Shown one piece after another: positions 1-5,662 of a DNA stretch of 6,129 bases. A program made the translations under genes and the position numbers. Position 1 is the stretch's first letter. Each line of letters opens with the position of its first letter. Below the pieces are notes generated by a model. The model was not told where the DNA came from. It did not search any database and saw only the letters and a program-made list of their open reading frames with translations. The stretch lies in contig JAJZLX010000688.1 of NCBI GenBank assembly GCA_021850555.1, forward strand, positions 1 to 6,129, written 5' to 3'. The DNA comes from Pseudomonadota bacterium. Its GTDB lineage: Bacteria; Pseudomonadota; Gammaproteobacteria; Steroidobacterales; Steroidobacteraceae.

Positions 1-339
1 CGCCGCCTGACCGCCGAGCTGATCCGGCGGTATACCGATTTCCCCAGCCTCGATGCGTACCTCAGCGGATACGCGCTGGTCGGCTCGCGGCTCGCGAGCC
101 TCGATGTTCCGGCGCTGATCATCACGGCGCTCGACGATCCAATCATTCCGGCACGCGACCTCGTGCACCTGGCCTGCCCGCCGAGGTTGCGAATCGTCGT
201 GACCCGGCGCGGCGGGCATTGCGGATTTCTCGAGCGGTTGACCGGCCCCACTTGGGCGGAGCGGCGGATACTCGCGGAGCTGACCGCGGACGGTACGATT
301 CCGACGGATCGTCAAGCTTCGGCTGAAGAATTAGCGTGA
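1..339 (+). CDS. YheT-family alpha/beta hydrolase, C-terminal part (5' end outside window)
   Basis: The visible 112 residues are the C-terminal part of an alpha/beta-hydrolase of the YheT/ABHD1-3 (UPF0017) type. Members are cytosolic or membrane-associated serine hydrolases, mostly of unproven substrate and often annotated as putative esterases. Seen here: the family-like segment FPSLDAYLSGYA at residues 14-25 of the visible part, then the strand VPALIITALDDPIIP, whose Asp-Asp (45-46) holds the catalytic acid. GGHCGFLE follows, with the catalytic His at 73. The nucleophile serine (GxSxG) would lie upstream of the window. The frame is open from base 1 to TGA at 337-339. The tail after the His is about 40 residues, as is usual for the family. 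The spacer to the M16 gene is 120 bases, so a shared operon is possible but not shown. The family call is fairly firm; the substrate is unknown. Confidence 0.85.
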   Translation, partial: RRLTAELIRRYTDFPSLDAYLSGYALVGSRLASLDVPALIITALDDPIIPARDLVHLACPPRLRIVVTRRGGHCGFLERLTGPTWAERRILAELTADGTIPTDRQASAEELA

Positions 340-409
340 ACGTGAGCGCGAGCGTGTTCCGGGTCCGGATCTCTCGTCCGGCGGAGCGGGTGCTCCCTAT
401 TCGGGCGTA

Positions 410-434
410 GCGCACCGGCCCGGCGGCCGTGCGC
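410..434 (+). other. Strong GC hairpin between the hydrolase and M16 genes
   Basis: Bases 410-415 (GCGCAC) pair with 429-434 (GTGCGC), and GGCC at 417-420 pairs with GGCC at 425-428. This gives a stem of 10 pairs with one bulged C (416) and a four-base loop CGGC. It lies 71 bases after the hydrolase stop and 25 bases before the M16 start. No T-run follows on either strand, so it is not a classical intrinsic terminator. It could slow transcription leaving the hydrolase gene, or simply reflect high GC. Confidence 0.4.
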
Positions 435-447
435 GGGAGACCGGGCG

Positions 448-453
448 TACACT
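448..453 (+). promoter_or_regulatory. Possible -10 element (TACACT) for the M16 pair, implying a leaderless transcript
   Basis: TACACT at 448-453 matches the sigma70 -10 consensus at 4 of 6 positions, including the key first TA and last T. Transcription would begin about 7 bases downstream, at or next to the A of the ATG at 460. That agrees with the lack of any Shine-Dalgarno sequence close to that ATG. No convincing -35 box is present, because the region at 424-430 is G/C only. The call rests on one short motif and its position. Confidence 0.3.
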
Positions 454-459
454 GGGTTC

Positions 460-1782
460 ATGAAACGGACCGCCCTGGCACGCGCTGAGATGTATTGCCC
501 TGCCGAACCGGCGGGGCGCGCGCAGGTGCACGCCCGGCGACTCGCCAACGGCATGCAGGTCATCGTCTGGCCGGTGCATCACATTCCCAATGTGGCGCTC
601 AATCTGTGGGTCCGGGCGGGCAGCCGCAACGAGCGGCCGGGAATCACGGGACTGGCGCATTTCTTCGAGCACATGATGTTCAACGGCACGCGCGCGCGCG
701 CGCCGGGAGAGTTCGATCGGCTGATGGAGGCGCAGGGCGGCGCCAACAATGCCTTCACCAGCGACGACGTCACCGTCTACGAGGACTGGTTTCCCTCCAG
801 CGCCCTGGAGCTGGTTCTCGCGCTCGAGGCGGATCGGGTGGCGAACCTGGCCTTCGCGCCGGAGCTGATCGAGAGTGAGCGCGGCGTCGTGGCCTCGGAG
901 CGGCGTCTGCGGGTTGAAGACAATAATCACGGACTGCTTGCCGAGCAGGTGCAGGCGGCTGCGTTTACCACGCATCCCTACCGATTTCCGACCATCGGTT
1001 GGCCCGAGGACATCCGCGCGTGGCGGCTGGAGGATCTGCTGAGCTTCCATCGTACCTACTACGCACCGAACAACCTGACATTGACGCTGGCCGGAGACGT
1101 CAATCCGGAGGAGGCGCTGGAGTTGGTGCGCCGGCATTTCGAGCCGATCGCGGCCCAGGCGCCGCCGGCGCCGGTCGCGGCGCGCGAGCCGCCGCAGCTT
1201 GCGGAGCGGCGCGTGCGCATATGGCGCAAGGTCCAGACACCGCTGGTGCAGTGCGCCTACAAGGCGCCCGCGGCAGCCGATGCGCGGGCGAACGCGATTC
1301 ACCTGTTGATGTCGGTGCTGATGGAGGGTGATGCCTCGCGTCTGCACCGCGCGCTGGTCGAGGAGCGGCGCCTCGCGATCGAAGTGGGAGGGCACTGGCA
1401 GGAGGGCTTCGATCCGGGACTGCTCTGGGTCTCGCTCACCCTGCCGCAGGATACCGACCCGGATCGTGCGCTGAGCGCTCTCGATGCGCAGCTGGCGCGG
1501 GTGATCGAGGACGGCGTGACGCGGGCTGAACTCGACCGGGCGCGCAATCTTGCGATGGTGGGATTCTGGAAGCGTCTGGCGACCATCGAGGGCAAGGCGC
1601 ACCTGCTCGGGGAGTACGCCGTATTCCACGATCGGTGGACGGCACTGTTCGATACACCGGCGCGGCTTGCGGCCGTGTCTCGCGAGGAGCTGCGCGCGAC
1701 GGCCGCGGATATCCTGCTTTCCAGCCGGCGTACCGTGGGCATCCTGGCCGCAAGCGCTGCGACGTCGCCGGCCGGTCGCTGA
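460..1782 (+). CDS. M16 family zinc peptidase, catalytic (HXXEH) subunit
   Basis: Predicted zinc metallopeptidase of the M16B type (insulinase/pitrilysin/mitochondrial processing peptidase clan), 440 residues, which is usual for a two-domain M16B subunit. The inverted zinc motif HFFEH is at 67-71 (His67, Glu70 as general base, His71) within GLAHFFEHMMFNGT. The third ligand is most likely Glu147 in ERGVVASE, 76 residues after His71. GGANNAFTSDDVTVY (93-107) is the typical following strand. The second LuxS/MPP-like domain spans about 250-430. There the Arg/Tyr pair that orients substrate is replaced by Val300 and Ile307 (segment VEERRLAI), so the subunit probably needs a partner. There is no signal peptide or membrane segment from this start, which suggests the cytoplasm, whereas many bacterial M16 pairs are exported. 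ATG 460 was chosen as the first in frame. It lacks a clear ribosome binding site, and ATG 490 is the alternative. The TGA directly abuts the next gene. Confidence 0.93.
   Translation: MKRTALARAEMYCPAEPAGRAQVHARRLANGMQVIVWPVHHIPNVALNLWVRAGSRNERPGITGLAHFFEHMMFNGTRARAPGEFDRLMEAQGGANNAFTSDDVTVYEDWFPSSALELVLALEADRVANLAFAPELIESERGVVASERRLRVEDNNHGLLAEQVQAAAFTTHPYRFPTIGWPEDIRAWRLEDLLSFHRTYYAPNNLTLTLAGDVNPEEALELVRRHFEPIAAQAPPAPVAAREPPQLAERRVRIWRKVQTPLVQCAYKAPAAADARANAIHLLMSVLMEGDASRLHRALVEERRLAIEVGGHWQEGFDPGLLWVSLTLPQDTDPDRALSALDAQLARVIEDGVTRAELDRARNLAMVGFWKRLATIEGKAHLLGEYAVFHDRWTALFDTPARLAAVSREELRATAADILLSSRRTVGILAASAATSPAGR
686..703 (+). repeat. Alternating purine-pyrimidine (CG)n tract inside the M16 gene
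   Basis: Eighteen bases strictly alternate purine and pyrimidine, and most of the tract is a CG dinucleotide run from 689 to 702. It encodes the Thr-Arg-Ala-Arg-Ala stretch just after the zinc motif. Such tracts can adopt Z-DNA and are prone to two-base slippage, which here would shift the frame. The reading frame is intact in this sequence. Confidence 0.6.
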
Positions 1783-3138
1783 ATGGTACGCGTGCCGGCG
1801 CACGAGCGCGTGGAGCTCGAGAACGGGACGACGCTGCTGCTGCTGCCGCGCCGCGAAGTGCCGCTGCTGGCCTGCCAGATGCTGTTGCGCGGCGGCGCCC
1901 GCGGCGATCCGCCAACGCGCCCCGGGGTCGCCTCACTGGTGGCGGCCCTGCTGGAGAAGGGCGCCGGCCGGCGCGATGCGTACGCGTTCGCCGAGGCCGT
2001 CGAGGGCGCCGGCGGCAGCTTTACCGCCGCCGCGGCTCCCGAGGCGATCACCGTGCGCAGCCAGTTCATGGCGCGCGACCAGGGTCTGATGCTCGAGTTG
2101 CTTGCCGATGCGTTGCGCGCGCCGCGGCTTGCCCCCGAGGAATTCGAGCATCTGCGCGACCGGCAGATCGAATTCATCAAGGCGGTCAAGGATTCCGAGC
2201 CCGCCGAGCTGCTCGACGCGTACGGCCGGGCGCTGCTGTTCGGCGGTCACCCGTACGGCCGTGCGGTTCACGGCAGCGAGTCATCCCTGGCCGCCATCAC
2301 GCTCGCGGATGCACACGAGTACTACCGGAGGCACTTCGGCGCCGAGCGGCTGCTGCTCGTGCTCGCCGGCGATCTCGACCTGCGCCGTGCCGAGGCCGCG
2401 GTGCGCGCGGCCCTTGCCACTTGGCCGCGCACGCCCGCGCCCCTGCCGCCACTGGCGCCGCCGCCCGCCGCGTCCGCCCGGCGCGTCTTGTTGGTCGACG
2501 CGCCGGGCGCGACGCAGAGCCATTTCTGGATCGGTGCGCCGGGTGTGAACAAGCGCTATCCGCGCCGGGCCGCGCTCGATCTGGTGAACACTCTGTTCGG
2601 CGGGCGGTTCACCTCGCTGCTCAACGTCGAGCTGCGCATCAAGTCGGGATTGTCGTACGGTGCCCGCTCGGGATTCGTGCGCGGCAGCGCGGGCGGCGAT
2701 TTCGCCATCCGCTCGTTTGTCGAGACTGCCAACACCGGCCAGGCAATCCGCCTGGCGCTGCAGGCGCTGGAGCGCCTGCGCGGCGAGGGGGTGAGCACCG
2801 AGATGCTGCAGTCCGCTCGTGCGTACACGCTCGGTCAGTACGCCCTCGGCCTGGAAACGGCGGCCGATTGGGCCGCGGCGCTCGCGGATGTCGAGTTTTT
2901 CGGGTTGGGCACCCGCTACATCGACGACTACCCCGCTGAACTCGCGGCGGTGGATCGGGACGCGGCGCGAGCGGTGATCGCCGAGGCGTTTCCCGATCCG
3001 CGCAACGCCGTGCTGGTGGTAATCGGAGACGCCGCGCGTATTGGCGCGCAGCTCGGGGGCTTCGGGCCGATGGCGCGGATGCGGCTGAACGATCCGCAGT
3101 TCGGTCCCGAAGCGGCGGGAGACGAAGCCGGCCCATGA
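1783..3138 (+). CDS. M16 family peptidase, non-catalytic (R/Y pair) subunit
   Basis: Second M16B-like protein, 451 residues, partner of the preceding gene. The place of the zinc motif aligns as GVASLVAALLEKG (48-60), where the two His and the Glu are replaced by Ser51, Ala55 and Ala54, so this chain should not bind zinc. The C-terminal domain (about 234-425) keeps the substrate-orienting pair Arg285 and Tyr292 in RIKSGLSY, preceded by the family-typical LFGGRFTSLLNVELR. This is the reverse of the upstream subunit. Sphingomonas M16B peptidase SPH2681/SPH2682 is a known case of this split: one chain gives HXXEH and the other the R/Y pair. A Pro-rich linker at 216-229 joins the halves. No signal peptide is visible. 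The ATG at 1783 follows the upstream TGA (1780-1782) with no gap and no good Shine-Dalgarno, so translational coupling and equal synthesis are likely. The C-terminal tail after about 430 is loosely conserved in type. Confidence 0.92.
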   Translation: MVRVPAHERVELENGTTLLLLPRREVPLLACQMLLRGGARGDPPTRPGVASLVAALLEKGAGRRDAYAFAEAVEGAGGSFTAAAAPEAITVRSQFMARDQGLMLELLADALRAPRLAPEEFEHLRDRQIEFIKAVKDSEPAELLDAYGRALLFGGHPYGRAVHGSESSLAAITLADAHEYYRRHFGAERLLLVLAGDLDLRRAEAAVRAALATWPRTPAPLPPLAPPPAASARRVLLVDAPGATQSHFWIGAPGVNKRYPRRAALDLVNTLFGGRFTSLLNVELRIKSGLSYGARSGFVRGSAGGDFAIRSFVETANTGQAIRLALQALERLRGEGVSTEMLQSARAYTLGQYALGLETAADWAAALADVEFFGLGTRYIDDYPAELAAVDRDAARAVIAEAFPDPRNAVLVVIGDAARIGAQLGGFGPMARMRLNDPQFGPEAAGDEAGP

Positions 3139-3368
3139 GGGGGTATGGGCCGCCCCGTCTCCCGCTCCCGCCGGCATCCCGGCCGCCCAAGCTCCCTCCT
3201 GTCAGGTTGCGCCCGGAGTGGATTCCGGGAGACGGATCGGGCTCGCGAGGCATGAGCGCACGTTCCGTCTCCCGGACCCGTCCGATGTGGAAGGTGCCGC
3301 CCAGACTCCGGAAGGCGAGGCGTGCTCATGAGGGGGTATGAGGGGACGCCCCGCCTCCCGGATCCGTC
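3134..3368. repeat. Repeat-bearing spacer between convergent genes: four copies of a CCGTCTCCCG-type module
   Basis: The 228-base spacer between the M16 stop and the TPR gene stop contains no convincing gene. It does hold a repeated module. CATGAGGGGGTATG occurs identically at 3134-3147 and 3327-3340, 193 bases apart. Each is followed by a near-identical 14-mer, CGCCCCG[T/C]CTCCCG, at 3151-3164 and 3347-3360. A third, shorter copy starts with CATGAG at 3251 and carries CCGTCTCCCGGA to 3276. Bases 3261-3282 and 3347-3368 agree at 18 of 22 positions. A fourth core copy is inverted, at 3224-3236. The first copy overlaps the M16 stop codon and the last overlaps the TPR stop codon. The role is unknown; a REP-like intergenic element or decayed duplication is possible. 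Confidence 0.6.
3224..3276. repeat. Perfect 13-bp inverted repeat in the convergent spacer
   Basis: The left arm TCCGGGAGACGGA (3224-3236) is the exact reverse complement of the right arm TCCGTCTCCCGGA (3264-3276), separated by 27 bases. The spacer contains the small palindrome CTCGCGAG (3242-3249). It lies between two converging genes, where a bidirectional terminator would be expected. The loop is large and no T-run follows either arm, so intrinsic termination is doubtful. A cruciform, a REP-like element or a Rho-associated structure are alternatives. Confidence 0.6.
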
Positions 3369-3775
3369 AATTGCCGCGTGTGTGTACCTCCGTCGTGTGG
3401 AATCTCACAGCCGCCTCGTTGCGGGCGAGGAAGCCGGCTTCGGGCGCGACTGCCATCGCCTTGGCCAGATCGGCGCGGGCGCCTGCCCGGTCATTGGAAA
3501 ACCAGCGCATTACGGCGCGGTTCGAGTAGGCGACCGCCAGGCGCCGATTCGGGCTGCCGCCGCTCGAGCGCGCCGGCTCCATGCTCGCGCAGTTGGCGCA
3601 GCGCGGTCGGATAGCGACCCGACAGCAGGTCGCGTCCGCCCGGCGCGCTGGCGTAGACTTTCAGCACGAATGGAACGACTCGACCGCCTGCGAATGCGAC
3701 CGAAGCGAGCGTCAGGGTCACCCCGGTGCGCAGCGCCAGAGGCAACGAGCGGCGTATGCGGCTCTGTGGTGACAT
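3367..3775 (-). pseudogene. Small exported TPR-like protein, broken by a frameshift
   Basis: Two overlapping minus-strand frames together make one plausible protein of about 135 residues. Frame one begins at ATG 3775 with a good ribosome binding site (GGGAG, 5-base spacing). It has a Sec-type signal peptide (basic RIRR, hydrophobic LALRTGVTLTLASVAFA, likely cleavage after AFA), then GRDLLSGRYPTALRQLREHG, which looks like the first half of a tetratricopeptide unit. This frame then loses sense and stops at 3491. Frame two, offset by one base, continues the sense as NRRLAVAYSNRAVMRW..., a typical TPR pattern (Asn-Arg-Ala, then Ala-Asp-Leu-x-Lys-Ala and Pro), ending at TGA 3367-3369. The switch lies around 3550-3590, near a CGG-rich run, and corresponds to one extra or two missing bases. 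A real pseudogene, a sequencing or assembly error, or less likely programmed frameshifting could explain it. An in-frame GTG/ATG further upstream (to 3832) is possible but lacks the ribosome binding site. Specific function unknown; TPRs bind proteins. Confidence 0.65.
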
Positions 3776-3780
3776 GTTTT

Positions 3781-3785
3781 CTCCC
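3781..3785 (-). promoter_or_regulatory. Ribosome binding site that sets the TPR gene start
   Basis: GGGAG on the minus strand, five bases (AAAAC) before ATG 3775, is the clearest Shine-Dalgarno sequence in the window. It favours the start at 3775 over in-frame upstream starts at 3787 and 3832. That choice places the signal peptide right at the N terminus. Confidence 0.6.
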
Positions 3786-3805
3786 ATGTTGATGGTTCGC
3801 GATGA

Positions 3806-3822
3806 ACGCTCCAGCGGAGCGT
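3806..3822 (-). other. Stem-loop in the leader of the TPR gene
   Basis: On the plus strand ACGCTCC (3806-3812) and GGAGCGT (3816-3822) are exact inverted copies around a three-base loop, giving seven pairs. It sits about 30 bases before the start codon and right at the predicted transcript 5' end. It could stabilise the mRNA 5' end or affect translation. Without a T-run it is a poor intrinsic terminator for the LysR gene upstream on the same strand. Confidence 0.4.
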
Positions 3823-3830
3823 CCGAAGCC

Positions 3831-3859
3831 ACGATACGAGCAGGCTGTTCGGCTCACAA
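3831..3859 (-). promoter_or_regulatory. Candidate sigma70-type promoter for the TPR gene
   Basis: Reading the minus strand, TTGTGA (3859-3854) and TATCGT (3836-3831) are separated by exactly 17 bases. Each matches the -35 (TTGACA) or -10 (TATAAT) consensus at 4 of 6 positions. The expected start of transcription is near 3824, giving a leader of about 50 bases. It lies in the 117-base gap after the LysR stop, so the TPR gene may be expressed independently of the regulator. Confidence 0.4.
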
Positions 3860-3892
3860 ACGAGAAGATTTGGGGCGTGCATGAGCGGTTGT

Positions 3893-4822
3893 TCATCCGC
3901 ATGCCGTGGGCCGAGGTGAGCCGGGGAACTGCTCGCGCATCCACGCGGTGAAGGCGTGCACGTCGGGCCGGTCGGCATCCCTGGGCCGATTGACCAGATA
4001 GTACGAATCGGCCGTGGACAGCTCGACGGCGAAGATGCGCGCCAGCGTGCCGGAGCGGAACCAGGCGTCGCAATGTGCAGTGGGTACCAGTGCCACACCG
4101 AGACCGCGTTCCGCGGCGCGCACCACCGCGTGCATGGTGTCGAACTCGAGGACACTTCTGGGCTCCGGCGCATCGAGCCCGACCTCCTGCGCCCAACTGG
4201 CCCAGGCATCGGGGGAAGGTTTGTGTACGATCAGCGCCAACTCGTGGAAGACGCCGCCGCCGAGGCGCGCCACGGCCGGCAGGTGCGCCGGCGAGCATGC
4301 GGCGGTCAGCGACAGCGCAAAGAGGTGCACGGACTGCAGGCCCTGCGGCGGGGCATCGCGCAGCAGGATCGACACGTCCGCGTTGGCCGGATGCAGCGCG
4401 GGACGCGGATCGTGCGTATCGATCCCTATGTCGATCTGCGGATACCGGTCGCAAAAGGCCCCGAGCCGCGGCAGGAACAGCTCGCTGGCGAAGAACGCGG
4501 GCAGCTGGATGCGCAACGTGCGCCGGCCGCCGCCACGGGCGATCCGCGCCACGCTGCGGTCGAGCGCCTCGAGCAGCGGCTCGGTTTGCTCGAGCAGCGT
4601 GCTGCCCGCATGTGTCAGCTCGAGCGAGCGGGGCTTGCGCTCGAAAAGGCGCACGCCGAGCGCGCCTTCCAGCTCCTTGATCTGATGGCTGACGGCCGAA
4701 GGCGTCAGGAACAGCTCGTCGGCCGCGAACTTGAAGCTGCGATGGCGCGCGGCTACGCAAAAGATCCTGAGGCTTCGGGTCGGCGGGGGGCGGGACAGGC
4801 GCATGGGTGCAACAGGCGACAC
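3893..4822 (-). CDS. LysR-type transcriptional regulator, GcvA-like
   Basis: LysR-family DNA-binding regulator, 309 residues, a normal length. The N-terminal winged helix-turn-helix spans about 15-75: SLRIFCVAARHRSFKFAADELFLTPSAVSHQIKELE, followed by LGVRLFERKPRSLELTHAG. The SAVSHQIKELE recognition helix and the ARHRSF start resemble the GcvA/AmpR branch. A linker helix (76-97) leads to a periplasmic-binding-protein-like effector domain (about 102-297). That domain includes ADVSILLRD and the later GLGVALVPTAHCD, which are usual ligand-pocket regions. The frame can start at GTG 4822 or at ATG 4804 (residue 7). Neither has a clear ribosome binding site, and ATG 4804 fits the usual N-terminal length slightly better. 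The gene upstream faces the same way, so the common divergent regulator-target arrangement is absent and the regulon is unknown. Autoregulation from the 184-base upstream gap is likely by family habit only. Confidence 0.93.
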   Translation of the reverse strand: MSPVAPMRLSRPPPTRSLRIFCVAARHRSFKFAADELFLTPSAVSHQIKELEGALGVRLFERKPRSLELTHAGSTLLEQTEPLLEALDRSVARIARGGGRRTLRIQLPAFFASELFLPRLGAFCDRYPQIDIGIDTHDPRPALHPANADVSILLRDAPPQGLQSVHLFALSLTAACSPAHLPAVARLGGGVFHELALIVHKPSPDAWASWAQEVGLDAPEPRSVLEFDTMHAVVRAAERGLGVALVPTAHCDAWFRSGTLARIFAVELSTADSYYLVNRPRDADRPDVHAFTAWMREQFPGSPRPTACG

Positions 4823-5006
4823 TTGGTGTGTTCGGGAACCAGCAAGCGCCGTGCCAGCACGACTCGGGGCGAGAAAATGCGTGCCTCAACCGGTTGCGTG
4901 GCCGCTTGCGCCGTGGCGATGCACGGATTTGGATCGATTTGAGCCCGCCTCGCACCAACTCGATACATCGCCATGCCCCGGCTGGCCGCGGGGACCGTGC
5001 CGCCGC
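4823..5006. other. Intergenic gap upstream of the LysR gene
   Basis: The 184 bases between the DUF924 stop and the LysR start hold no gene I can support. An AT-richer patch near 4926-4941 contains two close CAAATC copies on the minus strand (CAAATCGATCCAAATC), a plausible but unproven spot for regulator binding or promoter melting. No convincing -35/-10 pair was found. Confidence 0.3.
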
Positions 5007-5657
5007 TCAGGATCCGGAATCAGCCGTGCCCGCGGACAGGAACGTGATCTCCTCGCGCGTGCTCGGGCGGCCGAGAATGCGGTTGCGCTCCGGGAAGCGC
5101 CCGAAGCGGGCGACGGTCGAATGATGGCGTTTGGCCAGCGCGTGCACGCCGGCGAGGAATGGCCGGAATTGCTCCGGAGCCTCTTGCACAAGCCGCCGGT
5201 AGGCCGAGAGTGACTCCTCTTGGACGTCGAGCCGCTCGGCGTGCTGCAGCGGCATGCACAGGAAGGCCCGCTCGATGGGCGAGAGCACGGCGTCCGCGGC
5301 CGCCTGAACGGCGCACAGGGTCAGAGCGAGCGCCCGCTCATCGGTGGCGAAGGCGCGCGGCGTGCCACGGAAGGCGCTGCGCGGAAACTGGTCGAGCAGC
5401 AGGATCAGCGCCAGGCAGCGGCGAGGACTGGCTGCCCACGCATCGAACTCGCCGCAGGCCGCCCGCTGCATCTGGGTGCCGAAGCGCTCGCGGACCATCG
5501 CGTCGATCGCCGCCTGCTGCTGCGGTGTGGTGCCGACTCCGAACCAGAGCCTCTGGCGATCGTTGACCGTCTGCGGCGTCGGCGGTGCCGGACCGAACCA
5601 GAAACGGTTGACCGCGAGTGCCTCCTCCGCCTGGCCAGTGCCCCGGCGTGCGCCCAC
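5007..5657 (-). CDS. DUF924 family protein
   Basis: A 216-residue soluble protein of the DUF924 family, which is widespread in proteobacteria, has a TPR-like all-helical fold and no proven function. Hallmarks seen, in order: FWFGPAPP near the N terminus (19-26), RLWFG (36-40), CLALILLLDQFPRSAFRGTPRAF split over 81-103, then ERAFLCMPLQHAERLDVQE (129-147). Near the C terminus are RFGRFPERNRILGR (184-197) and STREEITFL (199-207). All main family blocks are present and in order, so the protein looks intact. There is no signal peptide or membrane segment. The only reasonable start is GTG 5657, five bases after the stop of the upstream gene, which suggests co-transcription and coupled translation with it. 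A GGAGGAG sequence occurs inside the N-terminal coding part but has no usable start after it. A weak five-pair hairpin follows the stop at 4976-4993 without a T-run. Confidence 0.92.
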   Translation of the reverse strand: MGARRGTGQAEEALAVNRFWFGPAPPTPQTVNDRQRLWFGVGTTPQQQAAIDAMVRERFGTQMQRAACGEFDAWAASPRRCLALILLLDQFPRSAFRGTPRAFATDERALALTLCAVQAAADAVLSPIERAFLCMPLQHAERLDVQEESLSAYRRLVQEAPEQFRPFLAGVHALAKRHHSTVARFGRFPERNRILGRPSTREEITFLSAGTADSGS

Positions 5658-5662
5658 GCTGC

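Noticed and set aside
397..1803. A 468-codon open frame antisense to the first M16 gene
   Set aside because: Its translation is Arg/His/Gln-rich without domain motifs, and it mirrors the clear M16 coding frame with HXXEH. Long antisense frames are common in GC-rich DNA.
1635..2939. A 434-codon plus-strand frame overlapping both M16 genes
   Set aside because: It is extremely Arg/Ala/Gly-rich, typical of a shifted frame, while the 1783-3138 frame carries recognisable M16 motifs.
3134..3368. CRISPR array interpretation of the repeated module
   Set aside because: Copies are unevenly spaced, one is inverted, identity is partial and no cas gene is present.
3322..3792. A 156-codon plus-strand frame covering the TPR gene region
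   Set aside because: The minus strand here has a signal peptide, a ribosome binding site and a TPR pattern. The plus-strand translation is Arg-rich and patternless.
3956..4942. A 328-codon plus-strand frame antisense to the LysR gene
   Set aside because: No domain is recognisable, and it is fully explained as the complement of the LysR coding frame.
3510..4958. A 482-codon minus-strand frame across the LysR and TPR genes
   Set aside because: The LysR motifs are in another frame. This translation is low-complexity Arg/Ala/Pro and crosses the intergenic gap.
4753..4974. Small minus-strand open frame in the gap upstream of LysR
   Set aside because: It runs into the LysR coding region in a different frame, has no ribosome binding site and no recognisable pattern.
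4976..4993. Hairpin CCCCG/CGGGG after the DUF924 stop as a terminator
   Set aside because: Only five pairs, an eight-base loop and no T-run, so it is too weak to list as a terminator.
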